NCBI RefSeq assembly: GCF_900183575.1
Contig: NZ_FXUZ01000019.1
Span: 1 to 37,873, forward strand
Direction: 5' to 3'
Source: Staphylococcus cornubiensis
Lineage (GTDB): Bacteria; Bacillota; Bacilli; Staphylococcales; Staphylococcaceae
Length of the DNA: 37,873 nucleotides
A program made the position numbers and the translations under genes. Below, piece after piece: positions 9,272-18,130 of the stretch (its first letter is position 1; the number at the start of each line of letters is the position of its first letter). The notes below the pieces were generated by a model. It had not been told where the DNA came from, did not search any database, and saw only the letters and a list, made by a program, of their open reading frames with translations.

Positions 9272-10849
9272 TTATTCTTTATTCTCTTTTTCTTTAATAT
9301 TTTTAATTAATTCTTCGTAGCGTGGTGAGTTTAAGAAATTATCTACAGAGAGATGGATAGCGTTAGGTACTTGTTTGATTGCACGGTCTGTCAATGTTTT
9401 TTGAGTGATGACAAGTTGTGATTCATTTGAAAGTTGGTTGATTGCTGTGTTTGTCACTTCAACATTTTCAATACCAGCTTTTTGGAACTTTTTACGTAAC
9501 ATACTTGCACCCATTGCACTTGAGCCCATACCAGCATCACAAGCGAAAATAATGTGATCGATATTGCTATAATCATGCGCTTCAACATTTTCAGTATCAT
9601 ATTTGTCTAATAACGCTTCTGGATCATCTTCTGCGAGTACATCATTTTGTTCAGTTGCAGTAGAAGACTCAGTTGTTGCAGTTGTATTTTCTGTAGTCGT
9701 TTTCTCGTCATCTTGGATAAATGTGTCACGCACACGAGACTTTTTGCCTTTTGTCGCTTCCATTTTGGCTGTTGCATCAGCAAGACTCGTTTTTGAACCT
9801 CTAGAGAATTTCAAAATGGCAGATGCGACGATAAATGTCACTAATGTTGATAAGAAAATACTTAATAACATCACCCAGTAACTGCCTTTAGGTGTAACAA
9901 AGAAATAAGCGAGAATGGAACCTGGTGACGCTGGACTAGTTAAACCAAAGTTAAATAAGCTAAATGTTGCCACACCTGTCATACCACCAGCCATTGCAGC
10001 AAAAATCAACAATGGACGTGCAAGAACGTAAGGGAAGTAAATTTCGTGAATACCACCGATAAAGTGGATAAAAGCTGCCCCGTATGATGTTGCTTTTTCT
10101 GTACCTTTACCAAAGACCATGTAAGCAAGTAAAATACCTAAACCAGGTCCAGGATTGGATTCAAGTGTGTAAAGAATCGAACGACCCGCATGACTTACTT
10201 GTTCAGTCGCGAGTGGTGTGAGAACACCATGGTTAATCGCATTATTTAAGAAAACAACTTTTGCAGGTTCAATAATGATACTTGCAAGTGGTAACAAGTG
10301 GTGTGAGACTAGGAAATCTACACCCGCACCGAGTATTTTCATCAAACCTTCAACAATCGGCCCTAAAATTTTGAAACCGAAAATTGTCATAAAGAATGCA
10401 AGGAAACCAGCTGAAAAGTTGTTGAATAACATTTCTAAGCCATTTGGTGTACGTGGTTGTAGGAACTGATCGACTTTTTTCATGAGCCAACCGACTAATG
10501 GACCCATAATCATCGCACCGATCAACATAGGTGTATCAGGGAATGCAGCGATGATCCCCATTGTTGCAGTCGCACCGACAATCCCACCACGTAAATCATG
10601 GACAAGGCGACCACCACTGAAGGCGATGAGTAATGGAATTAAAAATTTGATCATTGGGTCGACCATTTTGGCAAGTTCCTCATTTGGAAGCCAGCCATCA
10701 GGAATGAATAATGCAGTAATCAGACCCCAAGCAATGAACGCACCGATATTCGGCATGATCATACTACTTAAAAAAGAACCGAATGCTTGAACGCGTCGTT
10801 GAATTTGTTCTTTCATCGGCTTTTGTTCTGTTTTTTCTTGATTTGCCAT
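9272..10849 (-). CDS. mtlA: PTS mannitol transporter subunit IICB
   Basis: Membrane permease and phosphotransferase that imports mannitol as mannitol-1-phosphate. The IIC domain (about residues 20-350) has many hydrophobic segments and the conserved GGIHEIYFPYV (265-275), whose glutamate contacts the sugar. A Thr/Ser/Glu-rich linker spans about 380-405. The IIB domain carries IIFACDAGMGSSAMGA with the phosphorylated Cys437. No IIA domain is fused; it is supplied by mtlF. AAGGGGTG precedes the ATG. First gene of the operon. Confidence 0.96.
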   Translation of the reverse strand: MANQEKTEQKPMKEQIQRRVQAFGSFLSSMIMPNIGAFIAWGLITALFIPDGWLPNEELAKMVDPMIKFLIPLLIAFSGGRLVHDLRGGIVGATATMGIIAAFPDTPMLIGAMIMGPLVGWLMKKVDQFLQPRTPNGLEMLFNNFSAGFLAFFMTIFGFKILGPIVEGLMKILGAGVDFLVSHHLLPLASIIIEPAKVVFLNNAINHGVLTPLATEQVSHAGRSILYTLESNPGPGLGILLAYMVFGKGTEKATSYGAAFIHFIGGIHEIYFPYVLARPLLIFAAMAGGMTGVATFSLFNFGLTSPASPGSILAYFFVTPKGSYWVMLLSIFLSTLVTFIVASAILKFSRGSKTSLADATAKMEATKGKKSRVRDTFIQDDEKTTTENTTATTESSTATEQNDVLAEDDPEALLDKYDTENVEAHDYSNIDHIIFACDAGMGSSAMGASMLRKKFQKAGIENVEVTNTAINQLSNESQLVITQKTLTDRAIKQVPNAIHLSVDNFLNSPRYEELIKNIKEKENKE

Positions 10850-10888
10850 CTGTTTGACACCCCTTAAAATAAAATGGTTTGTCTGTAC

Positions 10889-10917
10889 ATCTTAAAGCGT
10901 CAATAAGTCGTTTACAA
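10889..10917 (-). promoter_or_regulatory. Probable mtlA promoter
   Basis: On the minus strand TTGTAA (10917-10912) and TAAGAT (10894-10889) are 17 bases apart, about 40 bases upstream of mtlA. Both boxes are weak (4 of 6 matches each), as expected for an activator-dependent promoter. Confidence 0.5.
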
Positions 10918-10923
10918 TAAAAA

Positions 10924-10956
10924 GAAAATGCCAACTTGTCACTTTGAAAATGCCAA
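10924..10956 (-). promoter_or_regulatory. Paired operator-like repeats, candidate MtlR site
   Basis: Two perfect 11-base direct repeats, TTGGCATTTTC on the minus strand, occupy 10924-10934 and 10946-10956. They start 22 bases apart, about two helix turns, and sit immediately upstream of the mtlA -35 box. The position suits an activator. That MtlR is the binder is inference from context. Confidence 0.5.
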
Positions 10957-11204
10957 AATTCATTTAGTCCTTTTTATATAGAAGAAAAAGGATCTTGGTT
11001 AAAAGACACTTTGAAAAATGAAACTAAAAAATTATGCTACAAAAGTAAAATGATGTTAGGGGAAAACAATTTGAAAGGTCTGAATATGTATGTGTAGGAA
11101 GAAAATTGACAAATAGTGTCATGAAAAACGAGGATGAAGAAGAAAAGCGTGTGCGAAACAATGACGAAAACAGTTGTTAATGACAATAAAGGGTGCGGCT
11201 TGTA

Positions 11205-11221
11205 TTGAAAGCGCTTTTTCA
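11205..11221. promoter_or_regulatory. cre-like sequence between mtlA and glmS
   Basis: TTGAAAGCGCTTTTTCA has a perfect TGAAAGCGCTTT core but two extra T before the final CA of a palindromic cre. It lies about 355 bases upstream of mtlA and 170 bases upstream of the glmS promoter, so which gene it serves is unclear. Confidence 0.35.
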
Positions 11222-11377
11222 AAAATATTGAGCAATCTCATCTAACACTGTTAGCAAATAACCTTTATTTTTTATAATTGAACAATACAGAATATCAAAA
11301 CATTATAATAGAGTTCGAGACACGTCATATAAGGCAGATAGGCGTATTATCAATTTTCGGAAATATTGTATTTTTAT

Positions 11378-11407
11378 TTGCAAATAAAGTTTCACTCATT
11401 GTACAAT
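11378..11407 (+). promoter_or_regulatory. glmS promoter
   Basis: TTGCAA (11378-11383) and TACAAT (11402-11407) are 18 bases apart. The predicted start lies about 40 bases before the ribozyme cleavage site, giving the short leader that the ribozyme would remove. Confidence 0.6.
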
Positions 11408-11453
11408 AGGTTATATTCTGAGAGAAGGAGGGTAGAGATGTGAGGCAGTACAA

Positions 11454-11652
11454 AGCGCCAGCGCAAGTGCAAAGTATACATTGATGACCTACATACTAAA
11501 GCAGAGTGTGTAGCAGATGGATAGGATGTATTTGTGGACGAGGAGGATAGTGATCGAATATGATCGGCGGATGCTATCCCGGATGTGGCTCATTCGTAGC
11601 TTACTGATTAAAACGACAGGGTAACTTGTTGGACAAAGTTAGTAAGATCGCC
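11454..11652 (+). ncRNA. glmS ribozyme (glucosamine-6-phosphate riboswitch)
   Basis: Self-cleaving RNA in the 5' leader of glmS: with glucosamine-6-phosphate as cofactor it cuts its own transcript and lowers GlmS synthesis. The cleavage site A|GCGCCAG is at 11454-11455, followed by the short P2 hairpin region. The conserved core GACGAGGAGGAT (11536 region), ATCGGCGGATGC and CCCGG are recognisable in order. A long 3' P4/P4.1 part is closed by CTTACT / AGTAAG, ending near 11652. It lies between the promoter and glmS. Confidence 0.93.
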
Positions 11653-11779
11653 AATATTAAAAACAATAATTAGAGAGCGATGCTAATGCAATTTTCAATA
11701 TTGAGCATGAAAACAGCATGTACCAATATGTGAAAAAATGTACAATAGCACCGTTATTTCAATGTGGAGGAATTTATTT

Positions 11780-13582
11780 ATGTGCGGAATTGTAGGTTAT
11801 ATTGGTTACCAAAATTCAAAAGAGATTTTATTAAAAGGTTTAGAAAAGCTCGAATATCGTGGTTATGACTCAGCAGGTATTGCAACACGTAATGACAATG
11901 AAGTCACTGTCACAAAAGCGAAAGGACGTATCGCGGAATTACGTCGAGAAGCTGACAACGCAATCGATGGTCAAACAGGGATCGGTCATACACGTTGGGC
12001 AACACACGGTATTCCTAACTATGAAAATTCACATCCACATCAGTCAACAAGTGAACGTTTTACATTAGTACACAATGGTGTGATTGAAAACTATGAAGAG
12101 TTAAAAGAAACGTATATTCCTAATGTAACGCTCGTTTCAGATACAGATACTGAAGTTATCGTACAATTAGTTGAACATTTTTCAGAAACAGGCTTATCAA
12201 CTGAAGAAGCTTTCACAAAAGTTGTGTCTTTATTACATGGTTCATATGCATTAGGTTTATTAGATCGTGAAGACAGTGAAACAATCTATGTTGCTAAAAA
12301 CAAATCACCATTATTAGTCGGTATTGGTGAAAAATTCAATGTTATCGCTTCAGATGCTTTAGCAATGATTCAAGTGACAAGCGAGTATAAAGAATTAAAA
12401 GACCAAGAAATCGTCCTTGTTAAACGTGACGATGTTGTCATTAAAAACTTAGACGGTGAAGTTGTTGAACGTGACAGCTATATTGCTGAAATTGACGCTT
12501 CAGATGCAGAAAAAGGCATTTACGAACACTACATGTTAAAAGAAATTCACGAACAACCGGCTGTGATGCGTCGTATTATTCAAGAATATCAAGACGACAA
12601 AGGTGAGTTGAAAATCGACCCTGAAATTGTCAAAGATGTGAAAGAAGCTGACCGTATTTACATTATTGCAGCGGGGACAAGTTACCATGCAGGTTTAGTA
12701 GGTAAAGAATACATTGAAAAATGGGCAGGTATTCCAACAGAAGTCCACGTGGCATCAGAATTTGTATACAATATGCCATTATTATCTGAAAAGCCATTGT
12801 TCATTTATATTTCTCAATCTGGGGAAACTGCGGACAGCCGTGCTGTATTAGTAGAAACAACGAAATTGGGTCATAAGTCACTGACAATTACAAATGTTGC
12901 AGGTTCAACATTATCACGTGAAGCGGATCATACGTTATTGTTACATGCAGGTCCTGAGATTGCGGTAGCGTCAACAAAAGCGTATACAGCACAAATTGCG
13001 GTATTATCTATCCTTTCTCAAGTCGTAGCAACAGAGCGTGGCCGTAGAGCAGACATCGACCTATTACGTGAATTGGCAAAAGTGACAGCTGCGATTGAAA
13101 CAATTGTGGACGACGCACCGAAAATGGAACAAATTGCGACAGACTTTTTAGAAACAACACGCAATGCCTTCTTTATCGGACGTACAATCGACTACAATGT
13201 GAGCTTAGAAGGTGCATTGAAGTTAAAAGAGATTTCATACATCCAAGCTGAAGGTTTCGCAGGCGGAGAATTAAAACACGGTACGATTGCATTAATTGAA
13301 GAAGGGACACCAATTGTAGCATTAGCGACACAAGAAGGCGTGAACCTTTCTATACGCGGTAACGTAAAAGAAGTCGTTGCGCGTGGTGCACATCCATGTA
13401 TCATCTCAATGGAAGGTCTTGAAAAACCAGGTGACACGTATGTGATTCCTCACGTACACGAGTTATTAACACCACTTGTATCTGTTGTCACATTACAATT
13501 GATTTCATACTATGCCGCATTACACCGTGGCTTAGACGTGGATAAACCACGTAACTTAGCAAAATCAGTTACTGTGGAATAG
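11780..13582 (+). CDS. glmS: Glutamine-fructose-6-phosphate aminotransferase (isomerizing)
   Basis: Makes glucosamine-6-phosphate from fructose-6-phosphate and glutamine, the first committed step to UDP-GlcNAc. The start at 11780 is chosen because the mature enzyme needs Cys as the residue after Met (MCGIVGYIG), and TGGAGG lies nine bases upstream; an in-frame codon at 11738 would bury this cysteine. The N-terminal glutaminase domain has the CGIVG nucleophile and HTRWATHG. It is followed by two SIS sugar-isomerase domains ([12 protein letters not shown] and STKAYTAQ) and a C-terminal [13 protein letters not shown]. The 600-residue length is standard. Expression is set by the upstream ribozyme. 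Confidence 0.97.
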   Translation: MCGIVGYIGYQNSKEILLKGLEKLEYRGYDSAGIATRNDNEVTVTKAKGRIAELRREADNAIDGQTGIGHTRWATHGIPNYENSHPHQSTSERFTLVHNGVIENYEELKETYIPNVTLVSDTDTEVIVQLVEHFSETGLSTEEAFTKVVSLLHGSYALGLLDREDSETIYVAKNKSPLLVGIGEKFNVIASDALAMIQVTSEYKELKDQEIVLVKRDDVVIKNLDGEVVERDSYIAEIDASDAEKGIYEHYMLKEIHEQPAVMRRIIQEYQDDKGELKIDPEIVKDVKEADRIYIIAAGTSYHAGLVGKEYIEKWAGIPTEVHVASEFVYNMPLLSEKPLFIYISQSGETADSRAVLVETTKLGHKSLTITNVAGSTLSREADHTLLLHAGPEIAVASTKAYTAQIAVLSILSQVVATERGRRADIDLLRELAKVTAAIETIVDDAPKMEQIATDFLETTRNAFFIGRTIDYNVSLEGALKLKEISYIQAEGFAGGELKHGTIALIEEGTPIVALATQEGVNLSIRGNVKEVVARGAHPCIISMEGLEKPGDTYVIPHVHELLTPLVSVVTLQLISYYAALHRGLDVDKPRNLAKSVTVE

Positions 13583-13678
13583 AAAATAAAGTTATTCTTA
13601 CGATAGCAAAAAGTTGTTCAAAAAAATGATATTGTTATTTAAAATGTAAAATGATTATTAGAATATTGAACAACTAAT

Positions 13679-13718
13679 ATCCGTTCGCTTATAATTAAAA
13701 TAAGTGAGCGGATTTTTT
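13679..13718 (+). terminator. glmS terminator
   Basis: Stem ATCCGTTCGCTTAT / ATAAGTGAGCGGAT followed by TTTTTT, about 95 bases after the glmS stop. Confidence 0.9.
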
Positions 13719-14113
13719 AGTGTTATTTGTATTGATAACATCTTGACGGTGAAATTTTAAAACAGTTTTCATAATGGGATTTGTTTTATATAGACAATGT
13801 TCTCAATCAGAACGTGTTATTTGGATAGCTTATTGAAAGTATTTAATATTGGATAACACATTATTACCAATAACAACGCATACATAAACTGTGTAAAGAG
13901 TCTGAATAATGTATATGATGTTATGCTTATATCGATATTGCCTATTCAATGAAGCACATTGAAATTGAGGGATTATTTGGAAAGCACCATAGTTATCTAA
14001 TATTAATATTTGTTTGAAAATACATGTATATATCTGAATTTAAAGTTTAACTTCAATAATTTTATTTTCTAACATATACAATAAACGGTGGTGTATATAA
14101 CATTTTTTATGGT
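13719..14113. other. AT-rich gene-free stretch upstream of the Kiwa-like pair
   Basis: About 395 bases with no credible reading frame, much poorer in G+C than glmS before it. It likely holds the promoter of the following two genes and one edge of an acquired island; no clear promoter or direct repeat could be singled out by eye. Confidence 0.4.
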
Positions 14114-14698
14114 ATGTATGTTTATTATAAAGTCTTATATTTTTTAACTGCTATGTCACCAGCATATCTTTTGTTTTTTATTCAACTACATTACAAATTT
14201 GAAGATACATTTGATGGTGGGATTTTTGGAATTCGATTTAATATTTTTGTATGGTTAGGTATATTGATTCTCTTTTTTGTAATATTACTTATTTTACTAA
14301 AGGGTGTTTTAATTTATCAATATACGAATTCTTCAACAAATCAAGTATTAGGTGAAGGAAAAGAGAAATTTAAAGAGAATAAATTAAAAGAAAGGAATGG
14401 CGATGTCATATCATTTCTTTTAGGTAATATTTTGCCAGCTGTTTTGATTATAGAGGAAGATTTATTTATAACCATACTAACGTTTTTAATTATACAAGTT
14501 TTAATATATGTTTTAGTTATAAAGAGTACAGATATATTTCCAAATGTTTTTCTAATCATACTAGGTATCGATTTATGTAAAACTGAAGATGAAAACTATG
14601 TGTTTACTTTTAAATCGAATAAATTCAAAGATTTTAAAGTTTATCATTTAGGAGAACCATTTAAGTCAAAGGTATATATTACAATGTATGAGAAGTGA
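14114..14698 (+). CDS. kwaA: Probable KwaA, membrane component of a Kiwa antiphage system
   Basis: A 194-residue integral membrane protein with hydrophobic segments at about 8-26, 44-68, 98-113, 118-137 and 138-152 and a charged cytoplasmic loop (80-97). No enzymatic motif is visible. In the Kiwa defence system a roughly 190-residue KwaA with about four membrane helices detects phage infection at the envelope and works with KwaB. The identification rests on size, topology and above all on the next gene, which looks like KwaB and starts inside or just after this stop. Codon use is strongly AT-biased compared with glmS. The ribosome site (GGTGGTG, distant) is weak, so a slightly later start is possible. 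Confidence 0.65.
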   Translation: MYVYYKVLYFLTAMSPAYLLFFIQLHYKFEDTFDGGIFGIRFNIFVWLGILILFFVILLILLKGVLIYQYTNSSTNQVLGEGKEKFKENKLKERNGDVISFLLGNILPAVLIIEEDLFITILTFLIIQVLIYVLVIKSTDIFPNVFLIILGIDLCKTEDENYVFTFKSNKFKDFKVYHLGEPFKSKVYITMYEK

Positions 14699-14709
14699 GG
14701 TCTTTAATA

Positions 14710-15648
14710 GTGAGTTTAGAGAGAATTTATGTATGTACATCAAAAGCATCTAAGTTGTATAGAATTTATTTACTACAGACAGGTGATAATGAAAAAGATA
14801 TTATATACAATACCTTTAGAAATGATTTACAACAAAAAATGGCAACAGAACATGAAATGCAAATTTTGAATGGGAATGCTTTAATAGAAGATATACCATA
14901 TTATGTTGATTTTGATGAGATTTTAAAAGAAAGTTATCTATACAATTTTAAATCAGAAATAGAAAAATGTATGAATAACCAAGTAGTTAGTTTTATTCAA
15001 TTCTCACATTTTAGTAATAAACCAGAAAGGGTAATTAATTTTGAAGAAAGCGAAGGAATAAAGTTTTTAATCGCACAGGATGAAAATTCACTTTATTTTT
15101 TATCAATTGCGAGAAATGCTGTAATAAAAAATAAACCTATTGTGTCTTTGTCAATAACCCGACATAGTACTGTGGTTAATGTACCTAAAGGGATTCAACT
15201 TCCACCTGCTGTAACAGCTCGATTAGATCGAAATACTAAAAGACTCTTTGTATATAACGTTAATAATTTTGAAAGTATGTTGACATTAAATGAAAATAGG
15301 AAAGCTAAATCACAAGCAACTATTAATAAGTTTATTACAGGAGAGTACACTGTTTCATCTGATAATTATAGGTTTTTAGGCTTGGATAATAACTTGGTTT
15401 CTCAAAAATTAAGTAGTAGTGCGAGGTCTATTCGAAGGTTGTCAAAATATAATATACCCGAAACAAGTCATCCAATTTCGCAGATTAAAAAAGCAGTGGA
15501 AAAACTTGATGAATCGTTGAAAGTTAATTTTGACGATAAGAATAAAACAATTACAATCACACCAGATTCAGCTAAAACATTTGTTGGAATCATACACAAT
15601 AGCATTGTAGAAAGGTTGATTTCTGGAGAGGTTGAAATAGTTAATTAA
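14710..15648 (+). CDS. kwaB: Probable KwaB (DUF4868 protein) of a Kiwa antiphage system
   Basis: A 312-residue soluble protein without membrane segments; E. coli KwaB is about 315. The second half looks like the DUF4868 domain: LFVYNVNNFESMLTLNE (about 179-195), then a long basic helical stretch, and a C-terminal ITPDSAKTFVGIIHNSIVERLISGE. In characterised Kiwa systems KwaB binds DNA and blocks phage replication and late transcription once KwaA senses injection. The GTG at 14710 is chosen because GTGAGG lies nine bases before it; an earlier GTG at 14695 overlaps the kwaA stop as GTGA but lacks a ribosome site. Low G+C like kwaA. DUF4868 assignment is by eye. Confidence 0.68.
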   Translation: MSLERIYVCTSKASKLYRIYLLQTGDNEKDIIYNTFRNDLQQKMATEHEMQILNGNALIEDIPYYVDFDEILKESYLYNFKSEIEKCMNNQVVSFIQFSHFSNKPERVINFEESEGIKFLIAQDENSLYFLSIARNAVIKNKPIVSLSITRHSTVVNVPKGIQLPPAVTARLDRNTKRLFVYNVNNFESMLTLNENRKAKSQATINKFITGEYTVSSDNYRFLGLDNNLVSQKLSSSARSIRRLSKYNIPETSHPISQIKKAVEKLDESLKVNFDDKNKTITITPDSAKTFVGIIHNSIVERLISGEVEIVN

Positions 15649-15827
15649 TATTTAAATTTTTTCAAATTATCATGACATCTTTTCTGTACAAATGACAGGG
15701 CCATCACATCTTTTAGAACTTTTATTATTTGAATAACCAAAATATGCGTATGCATAAGAGGGTATGGGATAACTAAGTTGGCTAGTGCGATCTGATGTAA
15801 ATCAACTTGAGGGTAGAGGTGCTTTTG

Positions 15828-16091
15828 ATGACACATTTCATTAACAACTATTATTTTTCACTCAATTTCGCAACGATGCTGGTGTTTTTTTCGTTGCCAA
15901 TGACTCACTTGTATACGGAAAATGTATTGCTATACGGTATCATGACTATTGTGATTTTATTGAGTACGGTGGTGACTGAAATCACATTAAACAAAACGCA
16001 TGATTTAAAAGCGAAGGCGAAAAAGATGTTATGGACAATGGTGCCGATGAATATCATTGTTTTTTCAGTGTTCATATTTTTTGTCTTTTAA
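15828..16091 (+). CDS. Small membrane protein of unknown function
   Basis: I do not recognise the family. The 87-residue product has three hydrophobic segments (about 9-24, 32-50 and 66-87), with a short charged loop KTHDLKAKAKK between the last two; it ends in a very hydrophobic FSVFIFFVF. The ATG at 15828 is chosen because AGAGGTG lies six bases upstream; an in-frame TTG at 15807 has no better site. A terminator follows at once. G+C is closer to the chromosome than the Kiwa-like genes before it. Confidence 0.65.
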   Translation: MTHFINNYYFSLNFATMLVFFSLPMTHLYTENVLLYGIMTIVILLSTVVTEITLNKTHDLKAKAKKMLWTMVPMNIIVFSVFIFFVF

Positions 16092-16093
16092 GG

Positions 16094-16122
16094 AAGGCTA
16101 GGAAGTGTTTCCTGGCCTTTTT
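16094..16122 (+). terminator. Terminator after the small membrane protein gene
   Basis: Stem AGGCTAGGAA / TTTCCTGGCCT with loop GTG and a following TTTTT. Confidence 0.88.
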
Positions 16123-16202
16123 CTATGACTTTCTCCCACACTATTGGTACAATCCCCAAACTTTGCTATGATAAAGCTAATATGCAACATGGGGGTGGGC
16201 AC

Positions 16203-16982
16203 ATGTTATTTTCAATACAACAAGGTGCGAAACGTAAAAGTGGACGAATATTATTATCCGATATCAACTGGCAAGTCAACGAGGGAGAGTGTTGGTTGAT
16301 ATACGGCTTAAACGGTGCAGGTAAGACGACATTATTGAACATTATTAATGCCTATGACTTTCCAACAGCGGGTGAAATTCAATTGTTTGGCATGGTTCCA
16401 GGCAAACGAGGCTATTCAGCACATCACGTTCGTGAACATATTGGTTATGTGTCAGGTTCATTAAGAGATCGTTTTTCTGAAGGGGAAATCGTGCGTGATG
16501 TTGTACTGAGTGGCATTTTCAAATCAATCGGTCTATATGAACAACCGACTGATGCTCAAGTCCAAATGGCACGGGAAATGCTGGCATTACTCAATATGCA
16601 GGCATTCGAAGACCAATATTTTGGGTTGTTGTCTACTGGAGAGCAACAACGTGTGCTATTAGCGCGGGCTTTAATGAATGAACCGCCATTATTGATTTTA
16701 GATGAGCCCGCGAATGGTTTAGACTTTGTCGGTCGTGAACAACTGATGGCAACTTTATCACGGATTCGTCAACATTTTCCTCAAACAACATTGATTTACG
16801 TGTCACACTTTATTGAAGAAGTGACCGAAGATTTTACGCATGCTTTATTACTTAAAAATGGAGCGGTTCAGTCACAAGGGACTATTGAAACTGTTTTGAC
16901 GGCTGAAGCATTGTCAAAGCTCTTTGATATGCCAGTTGCATTGTATCATCATCACGGCCGTTATCAAATTGTAAAAGTTTAG
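16203..16982 (+). CDS. ABC transporter ATP-binding protein
   Basis: A stand-alone 259-residue nucleotide-binding subunit. Walker A GLNGAGKTT (35-43), signature LSTGEQQR (143-150), Walker B LLILDEPANGLD (163-174) and the switch histidine at 202 are all intact, so it should hydrolyse ATP. No permease gene is adjacent, so the transported substrate or other role cannot be assigned. It resembles the YlmA/MolF-like group of orphan ABC ATPases. The ATG at 16203 is preferred because GGGGGTGGG lies just upstream; an in-frame ATG at 16125 would read through the preceding terminator tail. Confidence 0.88.
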   Translation: MLFSIQQGAKRKSGRILLSDINWQVNEGECWLIYGLNGAGKTTLLNIINAYDFPTAGEIQLFGMVPGKRGYSAHHVREHIGYVSGSLRDRFSEGEIVRDVVLSGIFKSIGLYEQPTDAQVQMAREMLALLNMQAFEDQYFGLLSTGEQQRVLLARALMNEPPLLILDEPANGLDFVGREQLMATLSRIRQHFPQTTLIYVSHFIEEVTEDFTHALLLKNGAVQSQGTIETVLTAEALSKLFDMPVALYHHHGRYQIVKV

Positions 16983-17056
16983 AAAGATGATTGTTGCGCC
17001 GCGAAGTATTTGGTGACACAATGAATTTATAATTTATGAATGAAAGGACAGTAACT

Positions 17057-17911
17057 ATGCAAAACGTGAAAGCAATCTTTTTAGATATGGATGGCACGAT
17101 TCTCCATAGTAACAACAGAGCTTCTGAGGAAACAGCACAGATTTTAAACCAATTACGTGAACAAGGGTATAAAGTGTTTTTGGCGACAGGACGTGCGTAC
17201 GAAGAGATTCACTTGCTTATTCCAGATGATCTTGAGTTTGATGGTATCATTTCTTCAAATGGCACACTTGGACATATTGGAGAAGCGGTGTTGTTTGAAC
17301 ATGACTTAAGTGTTGAAGCGGTCAAAAGTATTGTAGCAACGGCACAACAAGATGGGGTGTATTACGAAGTTTTCCCATTTAGTGAACCGAGATTTGCTTT
17401 AGAACAAGATCAAGCGTGGATGTTACGAATGATAGAAGGTGACAAACCGGAAACTGTACACCGCAGCGAGTGGCTTTCTCGACATGAAGCAATTGAAGGG
17501 AAATTAACATGGAGAGCTAAAATTCCAACTGAAATGGGCTTCTCAAAAATTTATTTATTCCATCCTGATTTAGCACATATTCAACAATTTCGTGAAAAGA
17601 TGATGCAACAGTCAGAAACACTGAATATTGAAGTGTCAAACTCCACACCAAATAATGTGGAAACGATGGCGTATCAGATTAATAAAGGAACAGGCATCGA
17701 GGAAATGTGTGCGCATTACAATATTGCAATGTCTGATACATTAGTAATTGGGGATAGTGATAATGATCGCACGATGTTTGAAAAAGGTGCAGTCACTGTG
17801 GCGATGACTAATGCAGCTCCCCATATTAAAGAAATGACTGATTATGAAACGGATTTCGATAATAATGCGGATGGGGCAGCACAATTTCTTAAAAAGCATT
17901 TATTGAAATAA
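17057..17911 (+). CDS. HAD-superfamily phosphatase, Cof type
   Basis: A 284-residue Cof-type (class IIB cap) phosphatase, likely acting on sugar phosphates or flavin/pyridoxal phosphates. Motif I is IFLDMDGTIL with the Asp nucleophile at 10 and general acid at 12; motif II is the FLATGR region; the C-terminal motif is VIGDSDNDRTMFEKG, followed by the family-typical AVAMTNA-like stretch (TVAMTNAAP). The start at 17057 follows GAAAGGA by nine bases; an earlier in-frame ATG at 17036 lacks a ribosome site. The substrate cannot be read from the sequence. Confidence 0.9.
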   Translation: MQNVKAIFLDMDGTILHSNNRASEETAQILNQLREQGYKVFLATGRAYEEIHLLIPDDLEFDGIISSNGTLGHIGEAVLFEHDLSVEAVKSIVATAQQDGVYYEVFPFSEPRFALEQDQAWMLRMIEGDKPETVHRSEWLSRHEAIEGKLTWRAKIPTEMGFSKIYLFHPDLAHIQQFREKMMQQSETLNIEVSNSTPNNVETMAYQINKGTGIEEMCAHYNIAMSDTLVIGDSDNDRTMFEKGAVTVAMTNAAPHIKEMTDYETDFDNNADGAAQFLKKHLLK

Positions 17912-17940
17912 GAACTTGAAATCATACACCTCAAAAATAA

Positions 17941-17982
17941 AAAAACATCAAACAACTTCAGACGATTGTTTGATGTTTTTTT
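17941..17982. terminator. Terminator after the HAD phosphatase gene
   Basis: Perfect stem ACATCAAACAA / TTGTTTGATGT flanked by A and T runs, so it can act in both directions. Confidence 0.9.
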
Positions 17983-17991
17983 ACGTGAAAA

Positions 17992-18060
17992 GAGCCTGAG
18001 ACATTATGTTTTCCCAGGCCCTATTCTTTATGGACATATATAGGTTAATGATAAAAGTTT
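17992..18060 (+). repeat. Degenerate head of the intergenic repeat family
   Basis: GAGCCTGAGACATTATGTTTTCC and the following CCAGGCCCTATT..TTATGGAC correspond base by base, with changes, to the hairpin head and first part of the repeats at 24310, 27670 and 37123. Only the head is left. Read on the minus strand its hairpin followed by CTCTTTT may serve as the terminator of the minus-strand gene at 18131. Confidence 0.55.
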
Positions 18061-18130
18061 TTGTTTATCGATATAACATTTTTAATACATTGATTCTATG
18101 CATGATGCAGTTGGTTTCAAACACTACATT

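Noticed and set aside
11037..11222. A 61-codon minus-strand frame between mtlA and glmS
   Set aside because: No credible ribosome site and it overlaps the cre-like region; the hydrophobic look comes from T-rich sequence.
16125..16202. N-terminal extension of the ABC ATPase
   Set aside because: The extension starts in the terminator tail of the previous gene and has no ribosome site, while the ATG at 16203 has a strong one.
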